Assembly: GCA_029990175.1 (NCBI GenBank)
Contig: JARKIP010000038.1
Location: 27,349,501-27,413,500 of the forward strand
DNA from: Petunia secreta
Taxonomy: Eukaryota; Streptophyta; Magnoliopsida; Solanales; Solanaceae
DNA: 64,000 nucleotides
Direction of reading: 5' to 3'
Positions within the stretch are counted from its first letter, which is position 1. The number at the start of each line of letters is the position of its first letter. This document shows, one piece after another, positions 1-10,457 of this stretch. The notes under the pieces are model-generated. The model saw only the letters and a program-made list of their open reading frames with translations, searched no databases and was not told the origin of the DNA. The position numbers and the translations under genes were made by a program.

Positions 1-1083
1 TTCTTGCTCTCCAGCTCCAACTCTTCCCGCTCTAACTTATGGTATGCCCGATACCTCTGACCAATATCAACAACAACATCAAATGAAGTCCCAACATCAA
101 TCTCTCGAAAGGCTCATGGACTAGTTCTAATACATATTCAGCCATTCTATAGAATTCAATCTGATATTCTAAAACACCAACAGGTCAACCAATAGGCTAC
201 CCTGTCCAATCCACTTAAACTTGCAACACGTTTCATCTCGCTCGGTACTCGAAAGGAACTTTTCCATGAATCTAGAAGAAAAACCGAACCAAGTTAGCTA
301 ATAAGAGAGCGGCCCACCAATTCAAGGCTGGACCGTGAAACTGGAAAAAGAATAATCAACACCATATCACTCGATATAATCAAGAGCCTGAAGGATACGC
401 TGACATCATTTTATTTTAAAAACTTATACAGGGATTATCTAATGCATTTCTTAGGAATTTCGGGATGTTCAATCGCGTAAAATAATGCAACCTCTTTAAG
501 CACTCGGACCCAATAATTACCTCAGTTACCTAACCAGCCAGAACAACTGGAGCCACAACACATGCTATCTCCGGAACATACTTTACTGCGGCAATATTAA
601 GAACTGGAATAGGAACTCTCTAAGTCCGAACATCTGCATATGCGGTGACCTGATAAGCTGCCTAGTGAATAATAGATTCTTGCGGTATCTGCGTCACCAA
701 GATTCTCGCAAAAACATCATAGAGAGCCTAGAGAACCACAAGGAAATGCTCCCTTGCCCATCGCGAGCTCGTACAGCTGGGACCTCCGTAACTAGATCGC
801 CAGCACGATAAAAAACTCTCGGGCCTTCATCAGTCCTAATCCTAGGCGAGACTGCTTCATCTTGATCTCATACCGTTTGCTGATTTGTCGCACGAGGGTT
901 CACAATTACCACGAAGGAATTAACGAAAATACTTTTGCATCCTAGACTGACGAACGATCAGAAAAGAAGGAAGTGAAACTTCCTAAATGCCATCATAGAC
1001 CCTCGTAGATAAGTACGGACGTCTACGTACCCATCACCGAGACTCTACTAGACACTGTCTTAGTTTGGATAGACTCTAAACCG
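1..1083 (-). other. Decayed internal region of a minus-strand LTR element
   Basis: This stretch lies on the internal side of the primer-binding site at 1084-1096, so it should be the leader and gag start of a minus-strand Ty3/gypsy element running off the left edge of the window. I could not recognise gag residues in any frame and no open frame of useful length survives. The assignment rests only on position relative to the LTR end. Confidence 0.4.
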
Positions 1084-1096
1084 GACTCTGATACTA
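1084..1096 (-). promoter_or_regulatory. Primer-binding site (initiator Met tRNA type)
   Basis: On the minus strand this reads TAGTATCAGAGTC, two changes from the usual TGGTATCAGAGC primer site for initiator tRNA-Met. It lies two bases inside an LTR end that reads ...GGATCGTGGCA on the minus strand. It sets the orientation and inner LTR boundary of the left-most element. Confidence 0.6.
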
Positions 1097-1760
1097 ACTG
1101 CCACGATCCAAAATCCGGTTAGGCCGTGTGGGCACCAGACATCCTCCCCTAGACCCGTCAGGCGAACCCTTACCAATTAAATTAGGAAAATAAATATAAT
1201 AATTCATAAATAAGGACAAGACTTAAAACAAAAACACAGATATACTGATACCTCTATGCTGTACAAAAGAAATTACAGCTGACTACCCAACATACTAGGT
1301 TTAGGGTTATTTAGACAAGACATCTTAGAGTACAAAAGAAGACAGATACCTCCTGAAGGGAGCAAAATGCAGCTGAAATAATAACCAATAAACTGGTGGC
1401 CATTCGAAATAAAACCTGGCTCACCCTGACAGCTGAAGTCGTCTTCGCTCCTTCACAACGTGGCGAACTCAATCCTGGAGCGAATCTGCCGAAACGAAAT
1501 AGATAGACAAGAAACAAATAACAAACAGGGGTGAGTCAAAAGGACTCAATAAGTGGGGCAGACTAGCCACCTCAAAGAATTGGATAGCTAGCCAGGGAGG
1601 AGAAACAGATAAACAAAAATTCCTCTTATTTAAATTATAAAAAGGCAGAGTCAGATAATAACTAGAAACACGTATGGAATGACAAACTCATCAACAACCA
1701 GGAACATAAGATAACCAAAACGTATAGGTATCCCGAACACATCAACAATCAGAAATACAT

Positions 1761-1897
1761 CCTGTTGCGGCATGCAACCCGATCCATATATTCATCCTAT
1801 TACAGCGTGCAACCCAATCCATATATTCATCCTGTTGCGGCGTGCAACCCGACCCATATATTTATACCGTTGCGGCGTACAAACCGATCCCCGCAAC
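1761..1897. repeat. Tandem repeat, 35 bp x about 4
   Basis: The core GTTGCGGCGTGCAACCCGAT recurs with starts at about 1761, 1796, 1831 and 1866, an exact 35-bp spacing. The second copy is the most changed (ATTACAGCG). It lies inside the LTR-like region. Confidence 0.85.
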
Positions 1898-2067
1898 CCT
1901 GAATACGAGCCAGAAATATATAGGCAAGCTGAGATATGTCCACGACATAGTATACATACCGCATACATAAAAGACAACACAATACACAAAATAGTCAGTA
2001 TGCAGTGCAATGAGATGGGATGAATGTGGTAAGATGCAATGCAGTCGCATATGCCTGATACCTATCT

Positions 2068-2437
2068 CCGGTACGGGACTCTCATCGTCTAGCAGGAGAT
2101 ATATGCAATAATGATCCTTTACCGGCTCGGGACTCTCATCGATTACCGGGAAATATATGCAGTGATGACCCTTCACCGGCTCGGGACTCTCATCAATTTC
2201 TGGGAAGTATATGCAATAATGACCCTTCACCGGCTCGGGACTCTCATCGATTACTGAAAAGTATATGCAATGATGACCCTTCACCGGTAAGGGACTCTCA
2301 TTGCCAACCGGGAAGTATGCAATAATGACCCTTCACCGGTGCGGGACTCTCATCGCCAACCGGGAAGTATATGAAATAATGACCCTTCACCGGTGTGGGA
2401 CTCTCATCGCCAACCGGGAAGTATATGCAATGCTCAA
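2068..2437. repeat. Tandem repeat, 54 bp x 7
   Basis: The word GGGACTCTCATC starts at 2075, 2129, 2183, 2237, 2291, 2343 and 2397. Spacing is 54 bp throughout except one 52-bp step caused by loss of two bases. Because 54 is divisible by three, the minus strand gives a false 18-residue protein repeat (core CIYFPVIDESPEPVKGH). No start context or homology supports a real gene. Confidence 0.9.
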
Positions 2438-2440
2438 AAC

Positions 2441-3785
2441 CAGAGTGCAATGCTCATATGCTCAATGCAATACCAACAACAGGGCATAATATATAATATA
2501 CAATGTGAATTCAAAGCTAAGGCGTAATGAGTACGCCTATCGGCAGCTACACACGTAAAGAACACGTGGTAAAATATCCTTAAGGCCAAGGGCCTCCAAA
2601 GAAATGGATACAAATACTTACATTGTTACAAAGTTAGCACAGCCACTCAATAACCACTTTGTCCTTTAGTTTCATTGCCAAACGATCCCACTGTGTTCAA
2701 TAAGCAGAAAAATATATCAAATTACGCTAAAGGCTTCATTCCTCACATCTTAGGGCAATCCGGTTAGGAACCTGATACCCTATTCGCATACGCAATACGC
2801 CGGTCAGGCCTATGTACAGGGGTTAAGGTCACATAACCAAACCTTAAATAAATTATATTTATAAGTTGCCCATAACTCACTGAGTACGAATATATAATCA
2901 ATTCCATTATCGGGGTCCATTTGACCCTTTAAACTACTAATTGAATTTATTAAAACGATGTCTAATATTCCAAGTTTTACCATTAAAACATATTCAAACA
3001 CACGCAATAAACTCAAATAATGCATTAAGATCATTACCTGATTCAAGGTAAAAATTCTACTTTTCTCCGGTCCTTTTCTGGTATTTTCTTGTGTGTCATC
3101 TTTCTCGATTCCTCTGTTCATATTCCGTTTAGCTTATGTTTCTGTATATTACTACATAACTGCCTCGTCCTTAGCTTAAAATCTAAGGACCCAGCGCCAA
3201 CTTTTGTTTTATTTTCCCTTTTTTTTCTTTTTTATTTAAAATTTGCTACTATGGTAAAAATTAAAACGGTACCTTACGATATTCAAAATAATTTCAAATT
3301 TTGAATACCAGTTATACAAAATATATGTAACATACTCGCGAAGGCGGATCTCAAATCAGAATCCCGAAACTCAAGATGCGAATTTAAATGAAAAAAATCA
3401 AATTATTTACCTTTCGGCATTTTAGCAGAAACTAGCCGAACAACATCGAAATTCACTTTTAAAAGTTTACAAAAGTCACAAATAATCATACGAACCTAAC
3501 GGCGCTTTCGGATTTCGAATCGGAGCTCATTTGCCAAACCGAGCTCAAAAATCTCTTTTTAATATTTATCGACAATAAAAACTGAAACCTTCTTCCGATG
3601 CCTACCAAACGAGGTCTGATTTAGCTCAAATTTTATAGACAAGTCCCAATGGACCTTATGAATATTTTAAAATTATTGGCGTAATTTTAAAATTATTGGC
3701 ACGCCAATTGGAGTCTTATCTTCCGAAACGACTAATCGATGTCGTTTCACAAACTTCAGAAATAAGTTAAAGAATTTGGTGAAGT
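2441..3785. other. AT-rich intergenic or LTR DNA, no gene seen
   Basis: Low-complexity AT-rich sequence without a convincing frame, terminal repeat or RNA gene. A short direct duplication (TTTTAAAATTATTGGC) lies near 3665-3705. The stretch may be the outer part of the LTR that begins at 1099. Confidence 0.4.
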
Positions 3786-5195
3786 AAAAAAGAATAATTG
3801 CATTGACCATGATGAAGGAAGTTTATCTTGAAGAAATTTTCTATCCTACAAAGATCATGAGTTTTGAAGAAAATATTTTTTATTCAAGAAACAAAAAATC
3901 TTTTTTCTCGAGGACGAGCAAAGATTCAAGTATGGGGGAATTTGATGGATATAATTTATTCATATATTTTCATAATTAAATATTAAGCATTTTAAATAAA
4001 ACGCGAATAAATATATCCATCTCTCGCATATTTTCTAACATAGTTTGCAGGAAGAAGAAGATATTCAAAGTGAAGAAAAATAAGGGAAAAACCATTGATG
4101 ATTTCACCATTCATAGTGCGACTATAACACTGATAGTCATGTCCGTGATTTTTATACGCTGAAGAATAAAGAGCAAACGGAAAAAGTGTCCTCACTTCAA
4201 CTCACCTTTGCATCTGTGAAGAACTCATTAATTTCACCTTACCTAGGCATCTTTGGAAGTCTTAAGCTTATGGTTTCATCTATAAATAGGTGCCAAAGTT
4301 GTATGAAAAATTATCAATTGACTTAGCATGATTTCTCTTGCTTTCCCTTTCTTTCTCTCTTTTAATGTTTTTGAAGTTTTCATCTTTTTAGAAGAAATAC
4401 TACTTTCTTCATAGTATTTATATTTTTAAAGTTATTCTTACTCCATAATGGAGTAATCTCTTTTGCTGGGATGGTTGATGAAACTCGGTATTATTTATAA
4501 TACTTATCTCAGTTTTAGTATAGGCTTGGCCTGAAACTTTCTAATCAAATTTTAAAACTATGCTAGAATTATAGTTTTTACTCAATCAATATTTTCACAT
4601 CCCTCTATTTTATCTCCAGATTATTGTTATATTAATTTTGTAATTCTCACGGAGCAAAATTAATGTATGATAACTGACGAATAAAATAGTAGAGTAAAAA
4701 CTATTTTTCCAAGTCTGTAATCTTGTTTACCTCAGTTTTAATTCTCACTGAGGAATTGTTGTAGGTAAGATAATTGATTTTCCGTAAAAATATTCTCACG
4801 AAGTTTTACTACTTTTTAGCACAATTCAGGCAAGAAAAATATTTCGGTTTAATCTTCAGTAGTTATAATTTGATTAATATACATAACCTCATGGAGTGTT
4901 ATTAATTGATTATTTTTCTTAATGAACAAAATATAATTGAAGTAGCAATAAGCAATTATTCTTAAGAGAAATACATGTCAAAACTCAGATATTTATTATA
5001 AGTATTACCAGGTGAATTCAACGATTCCCAATGCTTTTTAAGTTTAAAATCTTCCGGAAGTTCTTTATTTTAGTTTAAGTAAATTTAAATAGAAAACTCA
5101 CTTTTCATCAAATTTGATTCTCTCAAATAGTAATTAAAATACTACAAGTCTGTAGCATAGAATACCCAATCTCTGTGGGACGATATCTTAAACTA
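3786..5195 (+). mobile_element. 3' end and LTR of an Athila-like retrotransposon fragment
   Basis: A purine-rich tract (CAAGTATGGGGGAATT, about 3926-3941) follows GAGGACGAGCAAAGATT, a combination common at the 3' end of Athila-like plant elements, and a TG at 3943 starts the putative LTR. A TATAAATAG box lies near 4282. Near 5160-5190 the sequence TCTGTGGGACGATATCTT resembles the 'ccctgtgg' block near the inner end of Athila LTRs. The far end is cut off where the chromovirus fragment begins near 5196. No second LTR is in the window. Confidence 0.5.
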
Positions 5196-5249
5196 TATTG
5201 GAATTTGACAAGAACGAGCAGACAATTCCTATGCACTTTGGACCTCATC

Positions 5250-6420
5250 ATTGAGCACGTGTCTCGATGCTCAAACTGTCAGCAGGTCAAGTACGAGCAT
5301 AAAAGACTCGCAGATTTATCCCAGGTGTTACCTATTCCCGAGTGGAAGTGGAAGATGATCACTATAGACTTTGTTGTTGGTTTGCCTAGGACTTTGAGAC
5401 AGCATGACTCAGTTTGGGTGGTGGTTGACAGACTTACCAAGTCTGCTCACTTTATTGTAGTGAAGACTACATATCCAGCAAAGAAGTTGGCTCAGATTTT
5501 CGTTGAGCAGATTATCCGTTTGCATGGTACTCCACTTTCTATTATTCCTGATAGATGCTCTCAGTTTACAGCAAAGTTTTGGTAGTCATTTCAGCGAGAG
5601 TTAGGGGCTAAGGTTCAGCTTAGTACTTCATTTTACCCACAGACGGATGGCCAGTCTGAGCAGACCATTCAGATATTAGAGGATATGTTGAGAGCTTGTG
5701 TGCTGGACTTTGGTGGTCATTGGGATGACCATTTACCCCTAGTAGAATTTGCTTATAATAATAGCTACCACTCTTCGATTCATATGGCACCGTTTGAGGC
5801 TTTGTAAGGGTGTAGATGTCGCTCTCTAGTAGGATTGTTTGAGTCTGCTGAGGTGATTGCTTTAGGTCCATATTATGTGCAGCAGACTTTGGATAGGGTT
5901 CAGATTATTCAGGATCGCTTACAGACTGCTTAGAGTAGGCAGATATCATACACAAACCGGAGGACTCGGGACTTGGTGTTCATGGGAGGTGATTTGGTTT
6001 ACTTAAAGGTGTCTCCAATGCGAGGTGTGACGAGATTTGGAAAGAAAGGCAAGCTGAGCCCTCGTTTCATTGGCCCCTTTGAGATTATTCAGCGTATTGG
6101 TAATGTTGCTTATAAGCTTGCCTTACATGATTCGATGCCAGTCCACCCAGTTTTTCATGTTTCTATGCTTCGGAAGTGTGTTCGTGATCCGACTCATGTT
6201 ATTGAGGCAAATACCATTCCGTTGGATGCGAACCTAGCTTATGAGGAGGTTCCGGTTACTATAGTGGAAAGGGATACTCGCAAGTTGAGATCAAAAGAAA
6301 TTCCCTTAGTAAAGGTGCAGTGGCAAAACCGTCCACATGATGAGGCTACATGAGAGATCGAGGCGAGTATGCAAGAGAAATATCCTCACTTGTTTGAGAA
6401 TTCAGGTATGTGTCATGACA
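5250..6420 (+). pseudogene. Chromovirus integrase-chromodomain remnant
   Basis: This is the C-terminal half of a Ty3/gypsy pol gene, whose integrase would join element cDNA to host DNA. The H2C2 zinc finger survives as CSNCQQVK. The catalytic core is seen as MITIDFVVGLPRT with IIPDRCSQF in place of the usual SDRGAQF. A TAG at 5583 ends the first open part; further stops lie near 5806 and 5932. The tail from 5973 keeps the GPFEII module and MPVHPVFHVSMLRKC, then a chromodomain-like end (VKVQWQNRPHDEAT) where the tryptophan codon of the expected ATWE is TGA. The changes leave it unable to make a full protein. Confidence 0.85.
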
Positions 6421-6534
6421 CTTGACTGGTTGAGATATGCTTATATCCTTTAAATTGTCTCTTATGCAGTCGTATGGGGCTTAGATTCTTCAAGTATCGT
6501 TCGAAGAAGAACGAGAGTTTAAGTGGGGGAGAAT

Positions 6535-8465
6535 GTAATGACCCGATATTTTATAAGTATTATTATTTCTTTGTAGTTATTCCTTTAGTTTTGGTACATT
6601 TATTTTAAAAGTTATTGTTATAATAGAAAAAAAAATTATTTATGTATGTGAGTTAGAGAAGAGGGCTAGAAATATAATTAGAAGTAATTATTAGACCAAT
6701 TTGGCATTACATATATTAGTTGGTTTTAAGTGATATTTTCTAATAAATTATAAGTGGAGGAGTGGGGTAGCCCGTTCATCTGCTGGTTTAGGTTTAGAAG
6801 TAGAAACTTATTAGAAGCCAATTTTCGGCCAAGGCACTTGCAGAGGTTGCACTATTTTTCTTTCAACATCAAGTATTTCCCTTGTAGTAGTTATATTACT
6901 TAATGATTAATACTAAATATTGAAGGGAAGTACTGCGTCGATCTTGAACGTTTGATTACTGTTTTTATTTCCAATTTCATTGTTATTATACAGTAATTTA
7001 ATAAGTCATCATTGTTTTATTATTGATAGAATGATTACCTTAAATGCAAAGTGTGCAATGCTCTGCTATAGGTTGGTGTGTGTTAGAGCATTTAGGTTAC
7101 ACTTTATATATCATACAGTAAGTAATAGCAGTAACGAATCCATTAGCTCTTGGAAAGTAAACTTTTATATGTTTTCCTTTTCATTTACTTTTAACTAGCA
7201 GAATCTTGAGATATTAAACATAAATTTGAAAATTTGGTACTTACTGTGATGCTACTTGAAACGTTTTAGTTATGATATTTTACCTTTAAATTTGTTATCA
7301 AGATTAAAACTAATCATAGTCTTAGCTTCGTGAATTCGGATGATAAAGGAGCATAGTTTATACTGGGGGTTCGAGAATAAATTTTAAACTCGGAGTTTTG
7401 AATCAACAAATTAAATTAATTATGCATTTCATTCTTTTACTTAGAGCAAAAGCGTCTGAAGGATATTCGACACATTATAGTGATTGTTGAGTAGCACCAT
7501 TTGCTTCTTCGGACAGAGGTAGGTGGTTCTATCCCTTTCTTTGGTGGAATTTGTCCACGCGGGATATTGTACATACGTTCCTTGTTTGTGCACTGCGGTA
7601 GGTGTAACCGTTTACACCTTTTCGTTGTGTTTAAATATTTACTTGGAATATGTGTTGTTTTCCTGGATTGTGTTTACTCCTGGTTGTTGTTTAAAGTATT
7701 GCATGTTATGTGCATGTTTGACATGGAAATTTATGATTACTTGATATGTCGGAGTTGGTCCAATTGATGATATTTCGGATTCTGTCCATTTGATAGCCTC
7801 GGAGTTGGTCCACTATCAAATCTTTTCGGAGTTAGCTCACATATTCTGCTGGTTAAGAATTGAGTTTTACTGTTGGTTCTTGAATGAGATTTATTGATGT
7901 TGAATTGTATTATTGGATGAACTATTTAAATAGCGAATTATAACATGTTTCTTTTCTCCCTCCTCTATTCTGTTAATTTATTGCTTAGACTACTTTCATG
8001 TCTTTCATATGAGAAAATTGTCTACCCACCTACTAAGTCCTTTTGACTTATGTTATTTTCTTTATTGTTTTCTCATTATCTGTCCGGGCAGATACGGTTC
8101 CGAGTACCAGCGAGCCCCGTGGCCAGAGTTGAAGATTTTCCTATTGATCAGCGGTGAGCCAACCATCCCGATTCCGTGGTGGGGCACCTTTCCATTATTT
8201 CATTCCTTTCATTTATTGTTTCAGACATAGGGGATATTTTATTCAGTATTTATCTTATAGATATTCATGGCTTATGGTAGAGGACTAGACCTTTCATTTG
8301 CACTATGGGATATTCTGCGTATTTCAGTAATAAAAGTCACAACTTGAATTTTATTATATTATTTTCTTAATATTATTGAGATTAATTGTTAATATAGCGA
8401 GTGGGTTCGCCCGATGAGGTTTGTTCGGGTGCCCTCACGACCATCCAGGATTTTGGGTCATGACA
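6535..8465 (+). repeat. Chromovirus 3' LTR, about 1.93 kb
   Basis: It starts TGTAATGACCC and ends GGGTCATGACA, an inverted pair with one mismatch, directly after the polypurine tract. Several short open frames inside (for example 7501-7767) have no coding support. The 5-bp flank after the LTR is AAAAT; the matching left flank is lost. Confidence 0.85.
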
Positions 8466-10068
8466 AAAATAATGTCAATAGAGATGGTAACCTAATTTAT
8501 GTCATTAGAGATCCCATGAAGTAGGTTCATATGAGTAATAATAAGTCGATATTAATACTGAAGAACTTAAAATGAGAGTACTTATCTGCTACTAATAGGG
8601 AGACTAAGTTATAACTCTTACTGAATTCATAATCCTTATGCATGATGTATTTAAAGCAGTGTACAATTGATGAATTCACATATATGAGAGTGGAGTGAGG
8701 CCGCTCGTTTGAGATTCTAGCCAAGTCTTTATAGCTCACAAGAGTAACCAGGCACGCGCACATCCTATTCGTGCAGAAATGCGTTGAGTAACAAAATTGT
8801 GGTGGTCAAAATGTGATTGCTAACGCCTCTGTCTTACAAAAGGAATTATTGGTTCATAGAAATACAATATTTCACCAGTAATTCCATGAGACAAGTTTTA
8901 TCGGTCTAAATTTTGTTCATAGTCCAGAAGACACCAAACCTATTATATTTATACCTTGCAAATCCAGCAAGTCTTGAACATTGGTAAATATCAAGAAATT
9001 GTTGATGGTTTGTTGAGTATTTTAAAAGAATTACACTTGGCAATATTCAAAAAACGTAATGGACATGTGTTAATATTATTTGATAGGTGGCAAGTTATTT
9101 GGCTAGGTGGCATATATATATTAAAGAGTGGAATTTCATTTGATTAATGGCAAGTTATGTGGCTATTCGCTAGCCTAGTAGAAAGCATGTTTTGACAAGT
9201 AGACTAACACTTGTCCAAATTTAAGCCTAAATTTCTACTTATAGATAGCCAAGAGAAATTAGCCATTTGAACCATCCATAAAAGGTTCAGACGATTCCTC
9301 CTCTTTATATATATAACCTTTCTTTTAGCCATTATTTCCTTCCTAGCCACTTTAACGACTATTCTAATATTACATATCCACTAAAATATAGCCTAATCAC
9401 TATTACTTTATCTCCTCCACTCCCAACTTCCTGGTTGTAATTTATATTTTGCTGATTCCTGTCCCCTCTTATATAAATATGAAGGCTTGTTTAATCGTGG
9501 AGAAATATTTCATATTACTGAAATAGTTTCTTAGGACAGTGTCCACCACAGTGTCCACCACAAGTCAAGCTTTGTAATAATATTATCATTGCTTACATAC
9601 CTTTGTATCCACAATATTTTCATTTATTATATTATATTTCCTCATTGTAACTACAAAAAGTAATGGGAAAACATCTTCCCAAAGTACTCCTAAGAATCAA
9701 AATCTTCATGGTACACATAAAGGCACATCAATATCACATTGAGGATTTTTAATTCTAGGGAAGTGGACTACGTTTATGCTTGTTAGTTGATGCTATACCG
9801 TGTATACCATCACCTCCACACACGAAGACACAATTCACACTCGAAGGTAACAAACAGATAGGAGAAGATTCATTAATCTCAATCCAGGATAGGTTCGGGG
9901 ACAATCAAGACGCAGAGGAAAAGAAATTGCATGAAGAAAGTGATCGATTTTCATAAGTGTCAAAAGATAACTCTATCACCTTATAAAGAGAGAAAGACAT
10001 GCTCGAGATAATTTATATGAACTTGCCTAAGTGGGGGGCTATTTGTTTTTAAGTGGACTGAAATACAA
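8466..10068. other. Intergenic DNA, no gene recognised
   Basis: About 1.6 kb of AT-rich sequence. A 13-bp word AGTGTCCACCACA is tandemly doubled near 9538-9565. A purine run AAGTGGGGGGC near 10028 resembles a polypurine tract, but no LTR follows. I found no supported gene or RNA. Confidence 0.5.
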
Positions 10069-10457
10069 AATGATTAAACCAAAAATACATACTGGTCATT
10101 TTCACAGTGCTATCGCGTCTTCAGTGGCGCGATCGCACAACATTGGAAACCAGAGCTTCACGAACACGGCCTAGGTCATGCGTTTGCAGAGAGCATTTCT
10201 CTCAACCATTCTCTATCTCCTTCACAATCGCGTCTGAGCCCTCGCGATGAACAACTTCTGACTCCTGCCTGATCACATCATATCCTTCGCGATCGTGATG
10301 AACAAACTCTGATTCAGAAATAGTGAGCTCGCAAACAGGTCCTGCATCAGCTAATATCTGCCCCAACACCTCCAGTTTTGAGAACATGTCATGTAGCTCT
10401 TGCAACTTCTTCACTTGGCTCTTTGCAAAGGCTCTAGTCATGATTCGGGTGGCATCA
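10069..10457 (-). repeat. Truncated 3' LTR of the minus-strand element
   Basis: It is a direct copy of 16716-17118 (shared words include ACAGGTCCTGCATCAG-like and GTTTTGAGAACATGTC). On the minus strand it starts TGATGCCACCC after the purine tract AGAAGGGGAGAA. The part equivalent to 16426-16715 is missing. Confidence 0.8.

Larger units (their letters stand above)
1099..2440 (-). mobile_element. LTR of a minus-strand Ty3/gypsy element (outer end not found)
   Basis: The inner end is at 1099 beside the primer-binding site. The terminal sequence resembles that of the chromovirus LTR at 6535-8465: both carry GGATTTTGG, then GATCGTGGCA here and GTCATGACA there. The LTR carries two minisatellites (1761-1897 and 2068-2437). 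No terminal TG was found on the far side, so 2440 is only the end of recognisable repeat structure; the LTR may run further into the AT-rich DNA up to about 3780. Short open frames here are by-products of the 54-bp repeat, whose period is a multiple of three. Confidence 0.5.
5196..8465 (+). mobile_element. Chromovirus (Ty3/gypsy), 3' half with one LTR
   Basis: Integrase and chromodomain coding remains (5250-6420) are followed by a polypurine tract (TTAAGTGGGGGAGAA) and one full LTR (6535-8465). Gag, protease, reverse transcriptase and the 5' LTR are missing. The left junction, near 5190-5250, abuts the Athila-like LTR, so the element was probably truncated by deletion or recombination. Confidence 0.8.

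Noticed and set aside
1862..2284. Minus-strand 140-residue repeat protein
   Set aside because: The frame stays open only because the DNA repeat period (54 bp) is divisible by three. It has no homology, promoter or start context.
1761..2437. CRISPR-like array
   Set aside because: The repeats are contiguous tandem units without unique spacers, and the context is plant LTR DNA.
6980..8230. Several plus-strand ORFs of 70-90 residues
   Set aside because: They lie inside a defined chromovirus LTR and show no domain or composition of a real protein.
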